A DNA stretch of 64,000 nucleotides from Sphingomicrobium sediminis (GCF_023805295.1 NZ_JAMSHT010000001.1:1922001-1986000); one strand, 5' to 3'. Positions 42,552-53,339 are shown, counted from the first letter of the stretch. Notes: generated by a model from the sequence alone, not told the origin. Made by a program: numbers and translations.

Positions 42552-44062
42552 TCGACCGGGTCGAGCAGGCCCTCGAACTCGGCAAGGTCGCTGGTCGTCG
42601 GGGCGAAAGTCGGGCCGGGCAGCGGTCCGCGTAGTTCCTCCCAAGCCTCGCCAAGGTCGAGCAGGTCCCAATCGTCCCCGGCCGTCCCGACGAAGCTGAT
42701 CCCGACGGGCAGGCCATCGACATGGCCCATCGGCACGGTGAGGTGCGGATAGCCCGAACGGGCGGGCAAATAGCCTGCGCCGCCACCCGGCCAGCGATCG
42801 CCCAGAACGTGATCGATGAGGAAGGCGGGCGCTGCGGTCGGGAAGATGAGCGCTTCGACCTGATGCTCGTCGAGCAGGCCGTCGATAATCTCGCGGGAAC
42901 CGTCACGGCTCAGTGCGAGGGCGTCGCGATAGGCCTGGTCATCCAGACTGCCTTTGGCCTCTGCCAACTCGAAGATCGACTGGTCGAAGACGGCCAGCTC
43001 TCGGTCATTGGCTTCGTTGAAGGCGATAAGGTCGGCCAGCGTCCGGCTAGGCACGCGGGCGGCGTCGGTGGTGGCGAGGTAGCGGTTGAGGCCGTCCTTG
43101 AACTCGTAGAGCAGCACTTCATATTCCGCGCCGCCTGCCTCGGGCGGGACGCCGAGATCGTCGATTTCGACGAGGATCGCCCCCGCGGCCCCAAGCTTGG
43201 CGAGCGTCTCGGCAAAGGCTTCGTCGGCGCGAAAGCCGCGCACGCTGGTCAGCACGCCAAGGCGAGTGCCTGCCAACTGCATCGGCTCGCGCGGCTCTTC
43301 CCTCATTTCCGGCATCATCGCGACCAGCAGGTGGCGGGCCTGCTCCACCGTGCGGGTCATCGGTCCGGCCGTATCCTGCGTCGCGCTGATGGGGACGATG
43401 CCTTCCTGACTGACCCATCCGACGGTGGGCTTGAGCCCGACAATGCCGTTCATCGCGGCGGGGCATGTGACCGAGCCGTCGGTCTCGGTCCCGACGGCAA
43501 GGTCGACATAGCCTGCCGCGACAGCGACGCCCGAGCCCGAAGAGGAACCGCAGGGGGTGCGATCGAGCGCATAGGGATTGCGCGCCTGCCCGCCGACTGC
43601 GCTCCATCCCGAATTGCTGCTTTGCGACCGGAAGTTGGCCCATTCGCTGAGGTTCGTCTTGCCGAGGATGACGAGCCCGTAATTGCGCATGTTGGCGACG
43701 AGCGGCGCATCGCGGCCGGTGACATTGTCGGCGAGCGCGAGGCTGCCTGCCGTGGTCGGCAGCGCGCCGGCGCTCTCGATATTGTCTTTGATCAGCACCG
43801 GCATGCCCGCAATCGGGCTTGAGGAGGAGCGGTCGTCCAACGCCCGAGCCTGCTCGATGGCGGTGGGATCGAGGGCGATGACCGCGTTGAGGTCGCCGTC
43901 GCGTGCTTCGATGGCGGAAATGGCCTCGCGGACCATGGCTTCCGAAGCGCCGATTTCGGCGGATTGCGCTGCGACATTGGAGGCGCTCGCGGGTCGTTCG
44001 TCGCCGCTGCAGGCCGCTAGTAGAATGCCGCCCGTCAAAATCCCCAGAAAACGCGCATTCAT
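42548..44062 (-). CDS. Amidase family lipoprotein
   Basis: This is a 504-residue amidase-signature hydrolase. The lipobox LLAAC (Cys about residue 18) predicts lipid anchoring. The Ser-cisSer-Lys triad is visible: Lys in VLIKDNIE (near 89), cis-Ser in CGSSSGSG (near 165-169) and the nucleophile Ser in GTETDGSVTCPA (near 187). Amidases of this family act on many amides, and members near peptidases often process peptide or indole amides; the substrate is not known. The ATG at 44062, with GGAGG five bases upstream, is better than the GTG at 44068. Confidence 0.88.
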   Translation of the reverse strand: MNARFLGILTGGILLAACSGDERPASASNVAAQSAEIGASEAMVREAISAIEARDGDLNAVIALDPTAIEQARALDDRSSSSPIAGMPVLIKDNIESAGALPTTAGSLALADNVTGRDAPLVANMRNYGLVILGKTNLSEWANFRSQSSNSGWSAVGGQARNPYALDRTPCGSSSGSGVAVAAGYVDLAVGTETDGSVTCPAAMNGIVGLKPTVGWVSQEGIVPISATQDTAGPMTRTVEQARHLLVAMMPEMREEPREPMQLAGTRLGVLTSVRGFRADEAFAETLAKLGAAGAILVEIDDLGVPPEAGGAEYEVLLYEFKDGLNRYLATTDAARVPSRTLADLIAFNEANDRELAVFDQSIFELAEAKGSLDDQAYRDALALSRDGSREIIDGLLDEHQVEALIFPTAAPAFLIDHVLGDRWPGGGAGYLPARSGYPHLTVPMGHVDGLPVGISFVGTAGDDWDLLDLGEAWEELRGPLPGPTFAPTTSDLAEFEGLLDPVD

Positions 44063-44146
44063 TGGCACCTCCGCTGCGATGATTAGTTACAAAGGCGTCA
44101 TTGCAGGAAAGCCGGCGGTGCGCCAGTGCAGGCCCAGGGGCGGTGG

Positions 44147-46864
44147 ATGCAAGTTGGAAAGGTTCGTTACGCCGTGAAGCTTCTTTCGCAGACTGCGAGC
44201 TGCGCGATCGCAGCCGCCCTGATGGCCGTGCCGCAGCAGGTGGCGGCGCAGGACAATGCGCCCGCACCCGCCCCGGAACAGCCGCAACCGGCCGAACCCG
44301 AGGTCCCCGACGATGCCATTGTCATCACCGGGAACAGCCGCTCGGTCGTCGGCGATGTGCCCGCCGAAGACGTGCTCGACGCGCGCGATATCCGCGCCAC
44401 CGGCGCGACCAGCGTCGCCGAATTGCTAGAGGCGCTGGCGCCGCAGCTCGGTTCCGCGCAGGGCCGCGGCGGCGGACGTCCCGTGCTGCTGGTCGACGGC
44501 AAGCGGATCTCGGGCTTCCGCGAATTGCGCGACCTTCCCGCCGAAGCGATCGAGCGGGTCGAGATCTTTCCCGAGGAAGTCGCGCTCAAATATGGCTATC
44601 GCGCCGACCAGCGCGTCGTGAACTTCGTCCTGCGCGAAAACTTCTTCTCGACCACGATCGAGACCGAAGGCCGTTTCGCCACCGATGGCGGTCGCGCCGG
44701 CGGCGAGTTCGAGGTCGACCGGCTGATCCTGTCGCCCGGCAAGCGCACCACATTCAATTTCCAGTATGAGGTCGACGGCGCGCTCACCGAAGACGAACGC
44801 GATATCGCGCTCGACCCGGTCGAGACGTTCGACGGCGATATCGATCCGCGTCCCTTCCGCACGCTGACCGGCAGCTCCGAGGAATTGACCCTCGGTTCGG
44901 TCATCAAGCGCCCGCTCGGCGAAGCGACCGGCACGATCAATCTCGAATTCCGCGAAAACACCGGCCAGTCCTTGCTGGGCCCCTCGGTGGCGACGTTGGG
45001 CGTGCCGGCAGACAGCCCATTTGCGGACGGCGCAGCCTTCGACCTGGTGCGCGATGCTGGTCTCGGCCCCTTAGCGCGTGATCGCCGCACCCGCACCGGC
45101 TCGGCAGCCTTCGTCGTCAACAGCGCGCCGGGCGACTGGCGCTGGTCGACGACGGGTTCGCTCGAATATGTCGACAGCCGAACGCGGACCGACCGCGGGC
45201 CCGATACGGCTGCGATTCAGGCGGACCTCGACACGCTCGATGCCGGCACCGATCCGTTCGGCAGCTTTACCTTTGCCGAGCTGACGCCGCGCGACGAAGC
45301 CGTGTCGCAGACGCTGGACGCCTCGTTCGACGGCCTGTTCGGCGGCACATTGTTCGAATTACCGGCTGGCGACGTTGCAGCGACCTTCCGCGGCGGGCTC
45401 AACCATCTCACCATCGACAGCCGCGATTTCATCGCCGGGATCGAGGATGAAGTGGGGCTCGAGCGGACGCGTTTGTTCGCCACCGCCAATCTCGATTTCC
45501 CGCTGCTCGACAATGACAGCCCGATCGGCGCCTTGTCGGTGAGCTTCAACGGCGAGGTCGAAGAATATTCGGACTTCGGCACGCTGACCCTAGTCGGCAC
45601 CAACGTGAACTGGCGCCCGACCGGTCGCCTGCGCTTCCTCGGCTCCTATACGCGCGAAGAGGGCGCGCCCTCGCTTAGTGCACTGGGAAGCCCGGTAACG
45701 GTCGACCCGCAGGCGCGTCTGTTCGACTTCGTGACCGGCGAAACGGTGATCGCCGAAACGCGCACGGGCGGGAATCCCGATTTGCTCGCCGACACGCGTG
45801 AAGTCTGGAAGCTGGGGTTCAATTACGAACTTCCGATCGAAAGCGAGGATTGGGATGTCAGCCTGCGCGCCGACTATGTCTCAAGCCGCATCGACAATCC
45901 GGTCAGCAGCTTCCCTGCCCTGACCGCGGAGATCGAGAATGCCTTCCCCGACCGCTTCGAGCGCGATCTCGAGGGCAATCTGCTCTCGGTCGACCTGACG
46001 CCGGTCAACTTTGCCGAGCGCAATAATGACGTACTTCGCTGGGGCTTCAATTTCTCCAAGGCGATCCGGCCCAAGCCGCCGAGCGCCGAGACGATCCAGG
46101 CTTTCCGCGAACGCGCGCAGCGGATGCGGGCGCAAGCCGGCAATACGCAACCCCTCCCGGACGGCCAGCAGGGTCCGCCGGGTGCCGGTCGCCCACAACA
46201 GCAGCAGGTGCAGGGTGAGGGCCAGCAGCAGGGCGGCGAACAGCAAGCCAATGCGCAGCAGTCGCAGCAGCAGGGACCGCCCCAGGCACGTGGCGGCGGT
46301 GGTGGCTTTGGGCGCTTCGGCAGTTCGCGCGGCCCGCGTGGCGGGCGTCTCTATGCGTCGATCACGCATGAAGTTACCTTCAGCGACGAATTGCTCATCG
46401 CCCCCGGCCTGCCGCCGCTCGATTATCTCGACGGACAGGCGACCAGCCGTTTCGGCGGGACCTCACGCCACCGTGTCGAGGGTCGCTTCGGCCTATTCAA
46501 CAACGGCTTCGGTGCGCGCGTCAGTGTCGACTGGCGCTCGGCTACCGAGGTCGATAGCGGCATCGGCCCGCTCCAGTTCGACGATTATGGGACGGTCGAC
46601 CTGCGGCTCTATGCCAACCTCACCGAAAGGCTCGACGTGATGGCGCGCCATCCTTGGCTGCGCGGGACCTCGCTACGGCTCGGCATCGACAATGTGCTCA
46701 ACGAGCGGCCGCGCGTGACCAACGGTTTTGGCGACATCCCGGTCGGCTACGAGCCCGATCTGCTCGCGCCCGAAGGCCGCGTCATCAGTTTCGAGATCCG
46801 AAAGCTCTTCATCCCGCGGCAGTTCATGCAGCAGGAAATGCGACGACGCGGTTTCGGAGGCTAA
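44147..46864 (+). CDS. TonB-dependent receptor with Q/P/G-rich insertion
   Basis: This is a 905-residue outer-membrane receptor. A signal (LLSQTASCAIAAALMAVPQQVAAQ) is followed by a Pro/Glu linker and a plug domain (VAELLEALAPQLGSAQGRGGGRPVLLVDGKRI and IERVEIFPEEVALKYGYRADQRVVNF). The beta barrel ends in a weak terminal strand (RQFMQQEMRRRGFGG) instead of the usual terminal Phe. A Gln/Pro/Gly-rich low-complexity insert (about 46120-46340) lies within the barrel, likely in a long loop. The start could also be GTG at 44126 or 44174. Upstream on the other strand is the amidase lipoprotein. The substrate is unknown. Confidence 0.85.
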   Translation: MQVGKVRYAVKLLSQTASCAIAAALMAVPQQVAAQDNAPAPAPEQPQPAEPEVPDDAIVITGNSRSVVGDVPAEDVLDARDIRATGATSVAELLEALAPQLGSAQGRGGGRPVLLVDGKRISGFRELRDLPAEAIERVEIFPEEVALKYGYRADQRVVNFVLRENFFSTTIETEGRFATDGGRAGGEFEVDRLILSPGKRTTFNFQYEVDGALTEDERDIALDPVETFDGDIDPRPFRTLTGSSEELTLGSVIKRPLGEATGTINLEFRENTGQSLLGPSVATLGVPADSPFADGAAFDLVRDAGLGPLARDRRTRTGSAAFVVNSAPGDWRWSTTGSLEYVDSRTRTDRGPDTAAIQADLDTLDAGTDPFGSFTFAELTPRDEAVSQTLDASFDGLFGGTLFELPAGDVAATFRGGLNHLTIDSRDFIAGIEDEVGLERTRLFATANLDFPLLDNDSPIGALSVSFNGEVEEYSDFGTLTLVGTNVNWRPTGRLRFLGSYTREEGAPSLSALGSPVTVDPQARLFDFVTGETVIAETRTGGNPDLLADTREVWKLGFNYELPIESEDWDVSLRADYVSSRIDNPVSSFPALTAEIENAFPDRFERDLEGNLLSVDLTPVNFAERNNDVLRWGFNFSKAIRPKPPSAETIQAFRERAQRMRAQAGNTQPLPDGQQGPPGAGRPQQQQVQGEGQQQGGEQQANAQQSQQQGPPQARGGGGGFGRFGSSRGPRGGRLYASITHEVTFSDELLIAPGLPPLDYLDGQATSRFGGTSRHRVEGRFGLFNNGFGARVSVDWRSATEVDSGIGPLQFDDYGTVDLRLYANLTERLDVMARHPWLRGTSLRLGIDNVLNERPRVTNGFGDIPVGYEPDLLAPEGRVISFEIRKLFIPRQFMQQEMRRRGFGG

Positions 46865-46870
46865 GCCGGT

Positions 46871-47398
46871 TTATTTTGCAGCGCGGGCGATCGAATCGCG
46901 GACGACCTGAAGCGCGTCCTCGCGGTCGCCCCAGCGGCCGATGCGGACCCATTTCTGCTTTTCCAGGTCCTTATAGTGCGTGAAGAAGTGATTGATCTGC
47001 TCGACCACGATGGGCGGCAGGTCGGTATAATTCTCCACGCTCTCATAATAAGGCGAGACCTTGGTGATCGGCACGGCGAGCAGCTTTTCATCGCCGCCGG
47101 CTTCGTCCTCGAGATGCAGGACGCCGACAGGGCGTGCGCGGATGACCGTACCCGGCAGCAGCGACCAGCGCGTCATGACGAGGCAGTCCAGCGGATCGCC
47201 ATCGTCGCACAGGGTCTGCGGGATGAAGCCGTAATTGGTCGGGTAGCGCATCGGCGTGTGCAGGATGCGGTCGACGAACATCGCGCCCGATTTCTTGTCG
47301 AACTCATATTTGACCGGCTCGCCGCCGATCGGGACTTCGATGAAGACATTCAGCTCTTCGGGCGCATTGTCGCCCACGGGAATCAGGTCGATATTCAT
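46871..47398 (-). CDS. ppa: Inorganic pyrophosphatase
   Basis: This is a 175-residue family I soluble pyrophosphatase. The signature is DGDPLDCLVMTRW (near residue 66), with the metal-binding Asp residues. KYEFDKKSGAMFVDRIL and YPTNYGFIPQTL form the substrate pocket. The length fits the hexameric bacterial form. Hydrolysing pyrophosphate drives nucleic-acid and aminoacyl-tRNA synthesis. It ends seven bases from the TonB receptor stop and is divergent from hisS, with a hairpin-type inverted repeat between. Confidence 0.96.
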   Translation of the reverse strand: MNIDLIPVGDNAPEELNVFIEVPIGGEPVKYEFDKKSGAMFVDRILHTPMRYPTNYGFIPQTLCDDGDPLDCLVMTRWSLLPGTVIRARPVGVLHLEDEAGGDEKLLAVPITKVSPYYESVENYTDLPPIVVEQINHFFTHYKDLEKQKWVRIGRWGDREDALQVVRDSIARAAK

Positions 47399-47426
47399 GA
47401 TGCGCGCTCATACGCCTTTGAAATCG

Positions 47427-47444
47427 CCTGACAAGGGTGTCAGG
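47427..47444. promoter_or_regulatory. Inverted repeat between ppa and hisS
   Basis: CCTGACA (47427-47433) and TGTCAGG (47438-47444) form a perfect 7-base inverted repeat with a 4-base spacer, between two divergent housekeeping genes. It lies in the ppa promoter or leader. No known motif was recognised. Confidence 0.4.
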
Positions 47445-47493
47445 ACCTAAAAGCGGTGGAAAGCAGGGGCTTTAGCGGCTAATCGCCGTGCCC

Positions 47494-48773
47494 ATGGAAA
47501 AATTCCGACCGATCAAGGGCACGCAGAGCCTCTTTGGCGAAGAGGCCGAGCGCTTCAACCATGTCGTCCAGACCTTCGACCAGGTGCGTCGCCTCTACGG
47601 CTTTTCGCGCGTCGAAGTACCGATGTTCGAGGCCACCGGCGTGTTCGCCCGCTCGATGGGCGAGACCAGCGACGTGGTGTCGAAGGAAATGTGGAGTTTC
47701 GAAAGCCGCAGTGAAGGCTCGGTAACGCTGCGCCCCGAATTCACCGCGGGTATCTCGCGCGCCTTCATTTCCGAAGGCTGGCAGCAGCATGCCCCGATGA
47801 AGGTCGCGACGCACGGTGCGGCGTTCCGCTACGAGCGTCCGCAAAAGGGCCGCTATCGTCAGTTCCACCAGCTCGACGCCGAGGTAATCGGCAGCGACGA
47901 TCCGCTGGTCGACGTCGAACTGCTGGCGTTCGGGTCGCAACTGTTGAGCCAACTGGGCATTGGGGGCGTGACCCTGAAGCTCAACACGCTCGGCGACGCG
48001 GAAAGCCGCGACAATTGGCGCGCCGCATTGGTCGAGCATTTTGCGAGTCATCGGGGCGACCTGAGCGAAGACAGCCAGGAGCGGCTCGAGAAGAACCCGC
48101 TGCGTATCCTCGACAGCAAGGACCCGCGCGACCGGCCCTTTGCCGACAGCGCGCCGACCATGGAATTGACCGCAGAAGCAGAGGACTTTTTCGGCAAGGT
48201 GAAGGCCGGGCTCGACGCGGCAGGCGTCGCCTACACGCTCGACCCGCACCTCGTGCGCGGGCTCGATTATTATCGCCATACGGCGTTCGAATTCGTCACC
48301 GACCAGCTGGGTGCGCAGGGCACGGTGCTGGCGGGTGGGCGCTATGACGGTCTCATCGAAGCGCTGGGTGGTCCGTCCACGCCGGCGGTCGGTTGGGCCG
48401 CCGGGATCGAACGGCTGGCGATGCTCTTGGATGGCGATTTCACACAGCAGATCGATGCCGCCGTATTACCCATGGGCGATGCAGCGCGCGGGCTTGGCAT
48501 CGCGGTGCTGACGGCATTGCGCAAGGCGGGCCTGTCGGGAGAACTGTTTGCCAGCGGCAAGATGGGCAAGCGCATGTCGCGGGCGAGTAATGCAGGCGCA
48601 CTGGCGGCAGTGATCATCGGCGATGACGAGATCGAGGCCGGCGAATTGCAGGTGAAGATCCTCGAGACCGGCGAGCAGAAGGCGCTGGCGCCGGCTGCTG
48701 CGGTCGAGACGATTACCGAGCTGGCCGTCGAACGCCAGATGCGTGCCGTGCTCGGCCAGGACGAGGAAGAATA

Positions 48774-48774
<1 letters not shown>
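47494..48774 (+). CDS. hisS: Histidyl-tRNA synthetase
   Basis: This is a 426-residue class II synthetase. The family start is [21 protein letters not shown], motif 2 is [26 protein letters not shown], and the His-specific motif is [13 protein letters not shown] (near residue 258). An anticodon-binding domain follows (about 330-420). GTG at 47488 is in frame, but the ATG two codons later is the family start. The TAATG overlap couples it to prfA. Confidence 0.97.
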
Positions 48775-49846
<1,072 letters not shown>

Positions 49847-49850
<4 letters not shown>

Positions 49851-50668
49851 TTGCCGCGACGTTGATGGCGGCCGAAAAAAGGCTGCGCGATGTCAGCGAT
49901 ACGCCGATGCTCGATGCAGAATTGCTGCTGGCCGAAGCGTTGGGCGTGACGCGTGAGCGGCTCATTCTCGGCTCTGGCCTGTCCGCCATTCCTGCCAGCT
50001 TCGAAGGACTGCTCGAACGCCGCGAGGCGGGCGAGCCGCTGGCCTACATCCTCGGGATGCGCGCCTTTTGGACGATCGAACTGGAAGTCGGTCCCGGCGT
50101 CCTTATCCCGCGCCCCGACACGGAAACGTTGCTCGACGCGGCGGTGGCGCATTTCAAGGGCGGTGACGGGCCCAAGACCATCCTCGACCTGGGGACCGGA
50201 CCGGGCAGCCTGCTGCTCGCCGCGCTCGACGAATGGCCCGACGCCAAGGGCGTCGGCGTCGATGCGTCACCCACTGCACTGGACTATGCCCGCCGCAATG
50301 CGGATCGGCTCGACATGAGCGACCGCGTCGTCCTCAAGCAGGGCGATTGGGGCGCGGGGCTGTCGGTGCGGTTCGACCTCATCCTGTGCAATCCGCCCTA
50401 TATCGCTGATGAGGACGACGAGGTCGCCGCCGATGTGCGCGCGCATGAGCCGACCGAGGCCTTGTTCGCCGGGGCAGATGGCCTCGACGACTATCGCCGG
50501 ATCGTCCCGCAATTACCCGCTCTGATGGCCGAAGATGGATTGGCAGTGATCGAGATCGGGTACCGCCAAGCGGATGCGGTTTTCGCGCTTATCGAGCAAG
50601 CAGGGCTGAAAGCGAGCCTGCACCGCGATCTGGCGGGACGCGACCGCGCATTGGCCGTTCGTCGATAA
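49847..50668 (+). CDS. prmC: Release factor glutamine methyltransferase
   Basis: This is a 273-residue SAM-dependent methyltransferase that N5-methylates the Gln of the release-factor GGQ motif. The catalytic motif is [11 protein letters not shown] (NPPY, near residue 186) and the SAM motif is [15 protein letters not shown]. The N-terminal helical substrate-binding domain ends with [18 protein letters not shown]. It overlaps prfA as ATGA. The C-terminus ends DRALAVRR. Downstream is a long non-coding leader. Confidence 0.97.
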
Positions 50669-50912
50669 GTCCATAAAAAGCTTGGAATCACCCCTGCGAA
50701 TCGCTACATCCAAGGGTGAAACGGGGCGAAATTGCGACCGTTGGTTGCCAAAACCCCCGCTTCATACTCCCGACCCATCGGTGCTCTCCATGCCTTTTCC
50801 GGCATGCACGACTGCCACAGGATCGGGACTGAGCCTCGGTCGGAGGCCCCCTTGCCCCGGCCGTTTCGGGCGTTCGCGCGTGGCGCAACGTCGCTAAGCA
50901 AGGGACGAGATT
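50669..50912 (+). other. Structured leader of DUF4167 gene
   Basis: This 244-base non-coding region has several potential stems. These are TCCCGA/TCGGGA (50768-50773, 50823-50828) enclosing CATGCC/GGCATG (50789-50794, 50801-50806), and GCCTC/GAGGC (50833-50837, 50843-50847). No known RNA family was recognised. It may be a 5' UTR with regulatory structure or hold a small RNA. Confidence 0.45.
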
Positions 50913-51413
50913 TTGATCAGTAATCGTCAGAACCGGCGCCGCGGTCGCGGTGGCCAGCGGGGCGGTAACAACAACCGCAACACCAACCGCAACAGCGGGA
51001 ATGCAGCACAGCTGCTCGACAAATATAAGGGCCTTGCCCGCGACGCGCAGATGAGCGGCGACCGCGTCCAAGCCGAATATTACCTTCAGTTTGCGGACCA
51101 TTATTTCCGCGTCCTCGAAGAGGTCCGCGCGGCGCAGGAAGAGCGCCAGCAGCAACAGCAGGCCAAGCAGCAGAAGAAGCAGGGCCAGCAGGACGACAAT
51201 TCGGACGAGGAACAGGCGCAGGACAAGCCCAAGCGCCAGCTGCGTCGCAAGAAGTCGGACGACAACCAGGATAGTGAGCAGCAGCAGGACAAGGCCGAAA
51301 AGCCGAAGCGCCAGCCGCGCCGCAAGAAGTCGGACGACAGCGATGGCGGCATGCCGATCGACGCGCTGCCGCCGGCCATTTCCTCGGATGATGACGAGGC
51401 CGACGCCGCCTAG
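50913..51413 (+). CDS. DUF4167 domain-containing protein
   Basis: This is a 166-residue protein of the DUF4167 family, found in alphaproteobacteria. The basic Arg/Gly/Asn-rich N-terminus (SNRQNRRRGRGGQRGGNNNRN) leads to the family core (AQLLDKYKGLARDAQMSGDRVQAEYYLQFADHYFRVLEE), followed by a Gln/Lys-rich tail with two RRKKSDD repeats. It is probably an RNA-binding or ribosome-associated protein by composition, but the function is unknown. The start is TTG at 50913 after AAGGGACGAG. The end overlaps gspO (minus) by four bases. Confidence 0.85.
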   Translation: MISNRQNRRRGRGGQRGGNNNRNTNRNSGNAAQLLDKYKGLARDAQMSGDRVQAEYYLQFADHYFRVLEEVRAAQEERQQQQQAKQQKKQGQQDDNSDEEQAQDKPKRQLRRKKSDDNQDSEQQQDKAEKPKRQPRRKKSDDSDGGMPIDALPPAISSDDDEADAA

Positions 51414-52165
51414 GCGGCGCGCACGGCCAGCAGGATCATCATCACCGCACCGGCGGCGGCGAGCCCGCTGCCGAGCGGATATTCATAGCCCTCTTCGCGA
51501 TGCCGACCGGTCAGTACGGCGAGCGCGACGAGCCCCGAACTGCCAACCAGCAGCACTGGCGCTAGTCCGGCCCAGCCGGTCCAGAGGCCAATGGCGCCCA
51601 TCAGCTTTGGATCGCCCGCGCCCATGCCCTCATGGCCCTTGGCGCGGGCATAGGCGCTGCGAATGAAGGCGAGTACGGCAAAGCCGATCGCCCCGCCGAG
51701 CAGGCGATCCGCCAACGGGACAAAGGTGATGCCCTCCGCGGCGATAATGCCTAGGATAGCGACTGCCGCGGTCATGCTGTCGGGGAGCCAGCGATAGCGC
51801 ACATCGAGCCAACCCAATCCAAGCAGTAGCCAGCCCGTCAGTGCGAGCGTCGCTCCGCGCAGGTCCGGGAACAGCGCCATCGCGCCGCCGCCGATGGCCA
51901 AGGCGGCAAGTTCGACGGCAAGATGCTCGCGCGAGATGCGTGCGCTACAACCCCGGCAGCGACCGCGCTGGACGAGGTGACTGAGGACAGGAATGAGTTC
52001 GAGGATCTCGAGTTTTCGTCCGCAGGCTTCGCAGGCGGACCGGCCTTTCAGCGCGCTTTCGTCATGTTCTGCGCGGCGGATGACGGTGGCAAGGAAGCTG
52101 CCAACGATCGCGCCCAGCAATAGCCCGAGCGCAATCGCAAGCGTCGGGTCGATCGGCAAGGTCAA
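51410..52165 (-). CDS. gspO: Prepilin peptidase/N-methyltransferase (GspO)
   Basis: This is a 251-residue polytopic type IV prepilin peptidase that cleaves and methylates pseudopilins. The Cys quartet is in SACEACGRKLEILEL and GRCRGCSARIS. The catalytic aspartates are in LDVRYRWLPD (near residue 122) and GMGAGDPKLMGA (near 181). It is last in the T2SS operon. The start appears to be TTG at 52165 overlapping the gspN stop as TTGA; no better ATG exists. Confidence 0.93.
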   Translation of the reverse strand: MTLPIDPTLAIALGLLLGAIVGSFLATVIRRAEHDESALKGRSACEACGRKLEILELIPVLSHLVQRGRCRGCSARISREHLAVELAALAIGGGAMALFPDLRGATLALTGWLLLGLGWLDVRYRWLPDSMTAAVAILGIIAAEGITFVPLADRLLGGAIGFAVLAFIRSAYARAKGHEGMGAGDPKLMGAIGLWTGWAGLAPVLLVGSSGLVALAVLTGRHREEGYEYPLGSGLAAAGAVMMILLAVRAA

Positions 52166-52863
52166 AGCAGTCTTCCGCCCCCGACCAGCCGAACACCATT
52201 GCCTTGCGAGATGAAACCCGCACTGCCGAGCGGGACGGCTAGTGCCGGTGGGACATTGGCGATGTCGAGGATGCTTTCGGCCTCGCCGTTCGCATTGATA
52301 AAGATGTCGAGCGTCGCCTCGCCGCCCAGGAGCGAGAGCTGGAGACGGCCATCCTCTGCGCAGCTGAGCGGACCGGTGAGGCTCGGCACCAAGGGACGGA
52401 TTGCGCCTGCGGGCACGGCAGTCATGGTGCCACTCGCACCGGCGCAGCTGCCATTCTCGAACCGGGCGGTCGCATTGTCGAAGATGAGCGAATCGATGGG
52501 CAGCGGGTCGAGCAGGCGTGACGCGCCAAGCTGGCCGCTGAGGCCGATGACGCCCGGATTGTCGGGATCGGGAAGCAAGGTGCCGCTGAGCGGGCCGTCG
52601 GGATCGTTGAGGCGCTCGAACATGGCATGCTGCTGCCCGGTGAGGATCGGCAATGGCTTGAGGCCCACATCGAAGGTGCCGAGCCGTTCGGGGCCGATCA
52701 TCGCATCGCCGACGCGGCCGGCCCAGATCGATCCGGCGACTTGCCGCGCAGAGAGCGGGGACTCGCTACCGAGCGCGCCGCCAAGGGCGAGGCGCAGCGG
52801 AAACAGCACCGCCAGCGCCAACGCGAAGACGCCGAGGCTCACGATGAGGATGCGGCGGTTCAT
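52162..52863 (-). CDS. gspN: T2SS protein GspN
   Basis: This is a 233-residue bitopic inner-membrane protein with an N-terminal helix (ILIVSLGVFALALAVLFPLRLAL) and a periplasmic domain. The GspN family is found in a subset of T2SS loci; its role is accessory and not defined. Matching blocks include QVAGSIWAGRVGDAMIGPERLGTFDVGLKP and DGPLSGTLLPDPDNPGVIGLSGQLG. It is coupled to gspM as ATGA upstream and to gspO downstream. Confidence 0.85.
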   Translation of the reverse strand: MNRRILIVSLGVFALALAVLFPLRLALGGALGSESPLSARQVAGSIWAGRVGDAMIGPERLGTFDVGLKPLPILTGQQHAMFERLNDPDGPLSGTLLPDPDNPGVIGLSGQLGASRLLDPLPIDSLIFDNATARFENGSCAGASGTMTAVPAGAIRPLVPSLTGPLSCAEDGRLQLSLLGGEATLDIFINANGEAESILDIANVPPALAVPLGSAGFISQGNGVRLVGGGRLL

Positions 52864-53339
52864 TGGCGCCCCCGTGCGACGATCAGGTCGACGGCGACGC
52901 CGCCTTCGCCATTGTCGGTGAGCCGCACGCTCTCGATGCGCAGACCCGATGCGCGGAGCTGGTCGATCCAGGTCAGCGCGGCCTGCGCCTGTGCCTGGGC
53001 GATGCCGATATCGGTGCGGTCGGGGCCTGCTTCGACATTGCGCGTGAGCGCGAACCCAGCCTGCGCCGCGCTTACCGAGACATAATCGGACACGGTGCCG
53101 GCAAAGGCGGCGACCGGCGCGTCATCCTCGCCCTGTTCGAGGGCCAGCGCGAGTGCACGAACATTGCCATAGCGCTCGCTCGCGACGACGAACTCGTCGC
53201 GTGCGCTGTCGTGCCAGGCGTTGACCGGGCGAATGACGGCGAGCCAGAGCAGGACGGGTGCGGCGATCGCCAACATGGCGAGGACCATGACCTGCTCGCG
53301 GCGCGACAATGCGAGATACCAGTTGCGCAAGCCTTCCAT
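52860..53339 (-). CDS. gspM: T2SS protein GspM
   Basis: This is a 159-residue inner-membrane protein with a single N-terminal helix (QVMVLAMLAIAAPVLLWLAVI, about residues 16-36) and a periplasmic ferredoxin-like domain. It binds GspL in the assembly platform. It starts MEGLRNWYLALSRREQ, typical of GspM. It overlaps gspL by one base (TGATG) and gspN as ATGA. Confidence 0.88.
   Translation of the reverse strand: MEGLRNWYLALSRREQVMVLAMLAIAAPVLLWLAVIRPVNAWHDSARDEFVVASERYGNVRALALALEQGEDDAPVAAFAGTVSDYVSVSAAQAGFALTRNVEAGPDRTDIGIAQAQAQAALTWIDQLRASGLRIESVRLTDNGEGGVAVDLIVARGRQ

Noticed and set aside
44063..44080. Sigma-54 promoter (TGGCAC-N5-CTGC) before the TonB-dependent receptor
   Set aside because: The -12 half mismatches TTGC, and the sequence coincides with the ribosome binding site and start of the divergent amidase gene.
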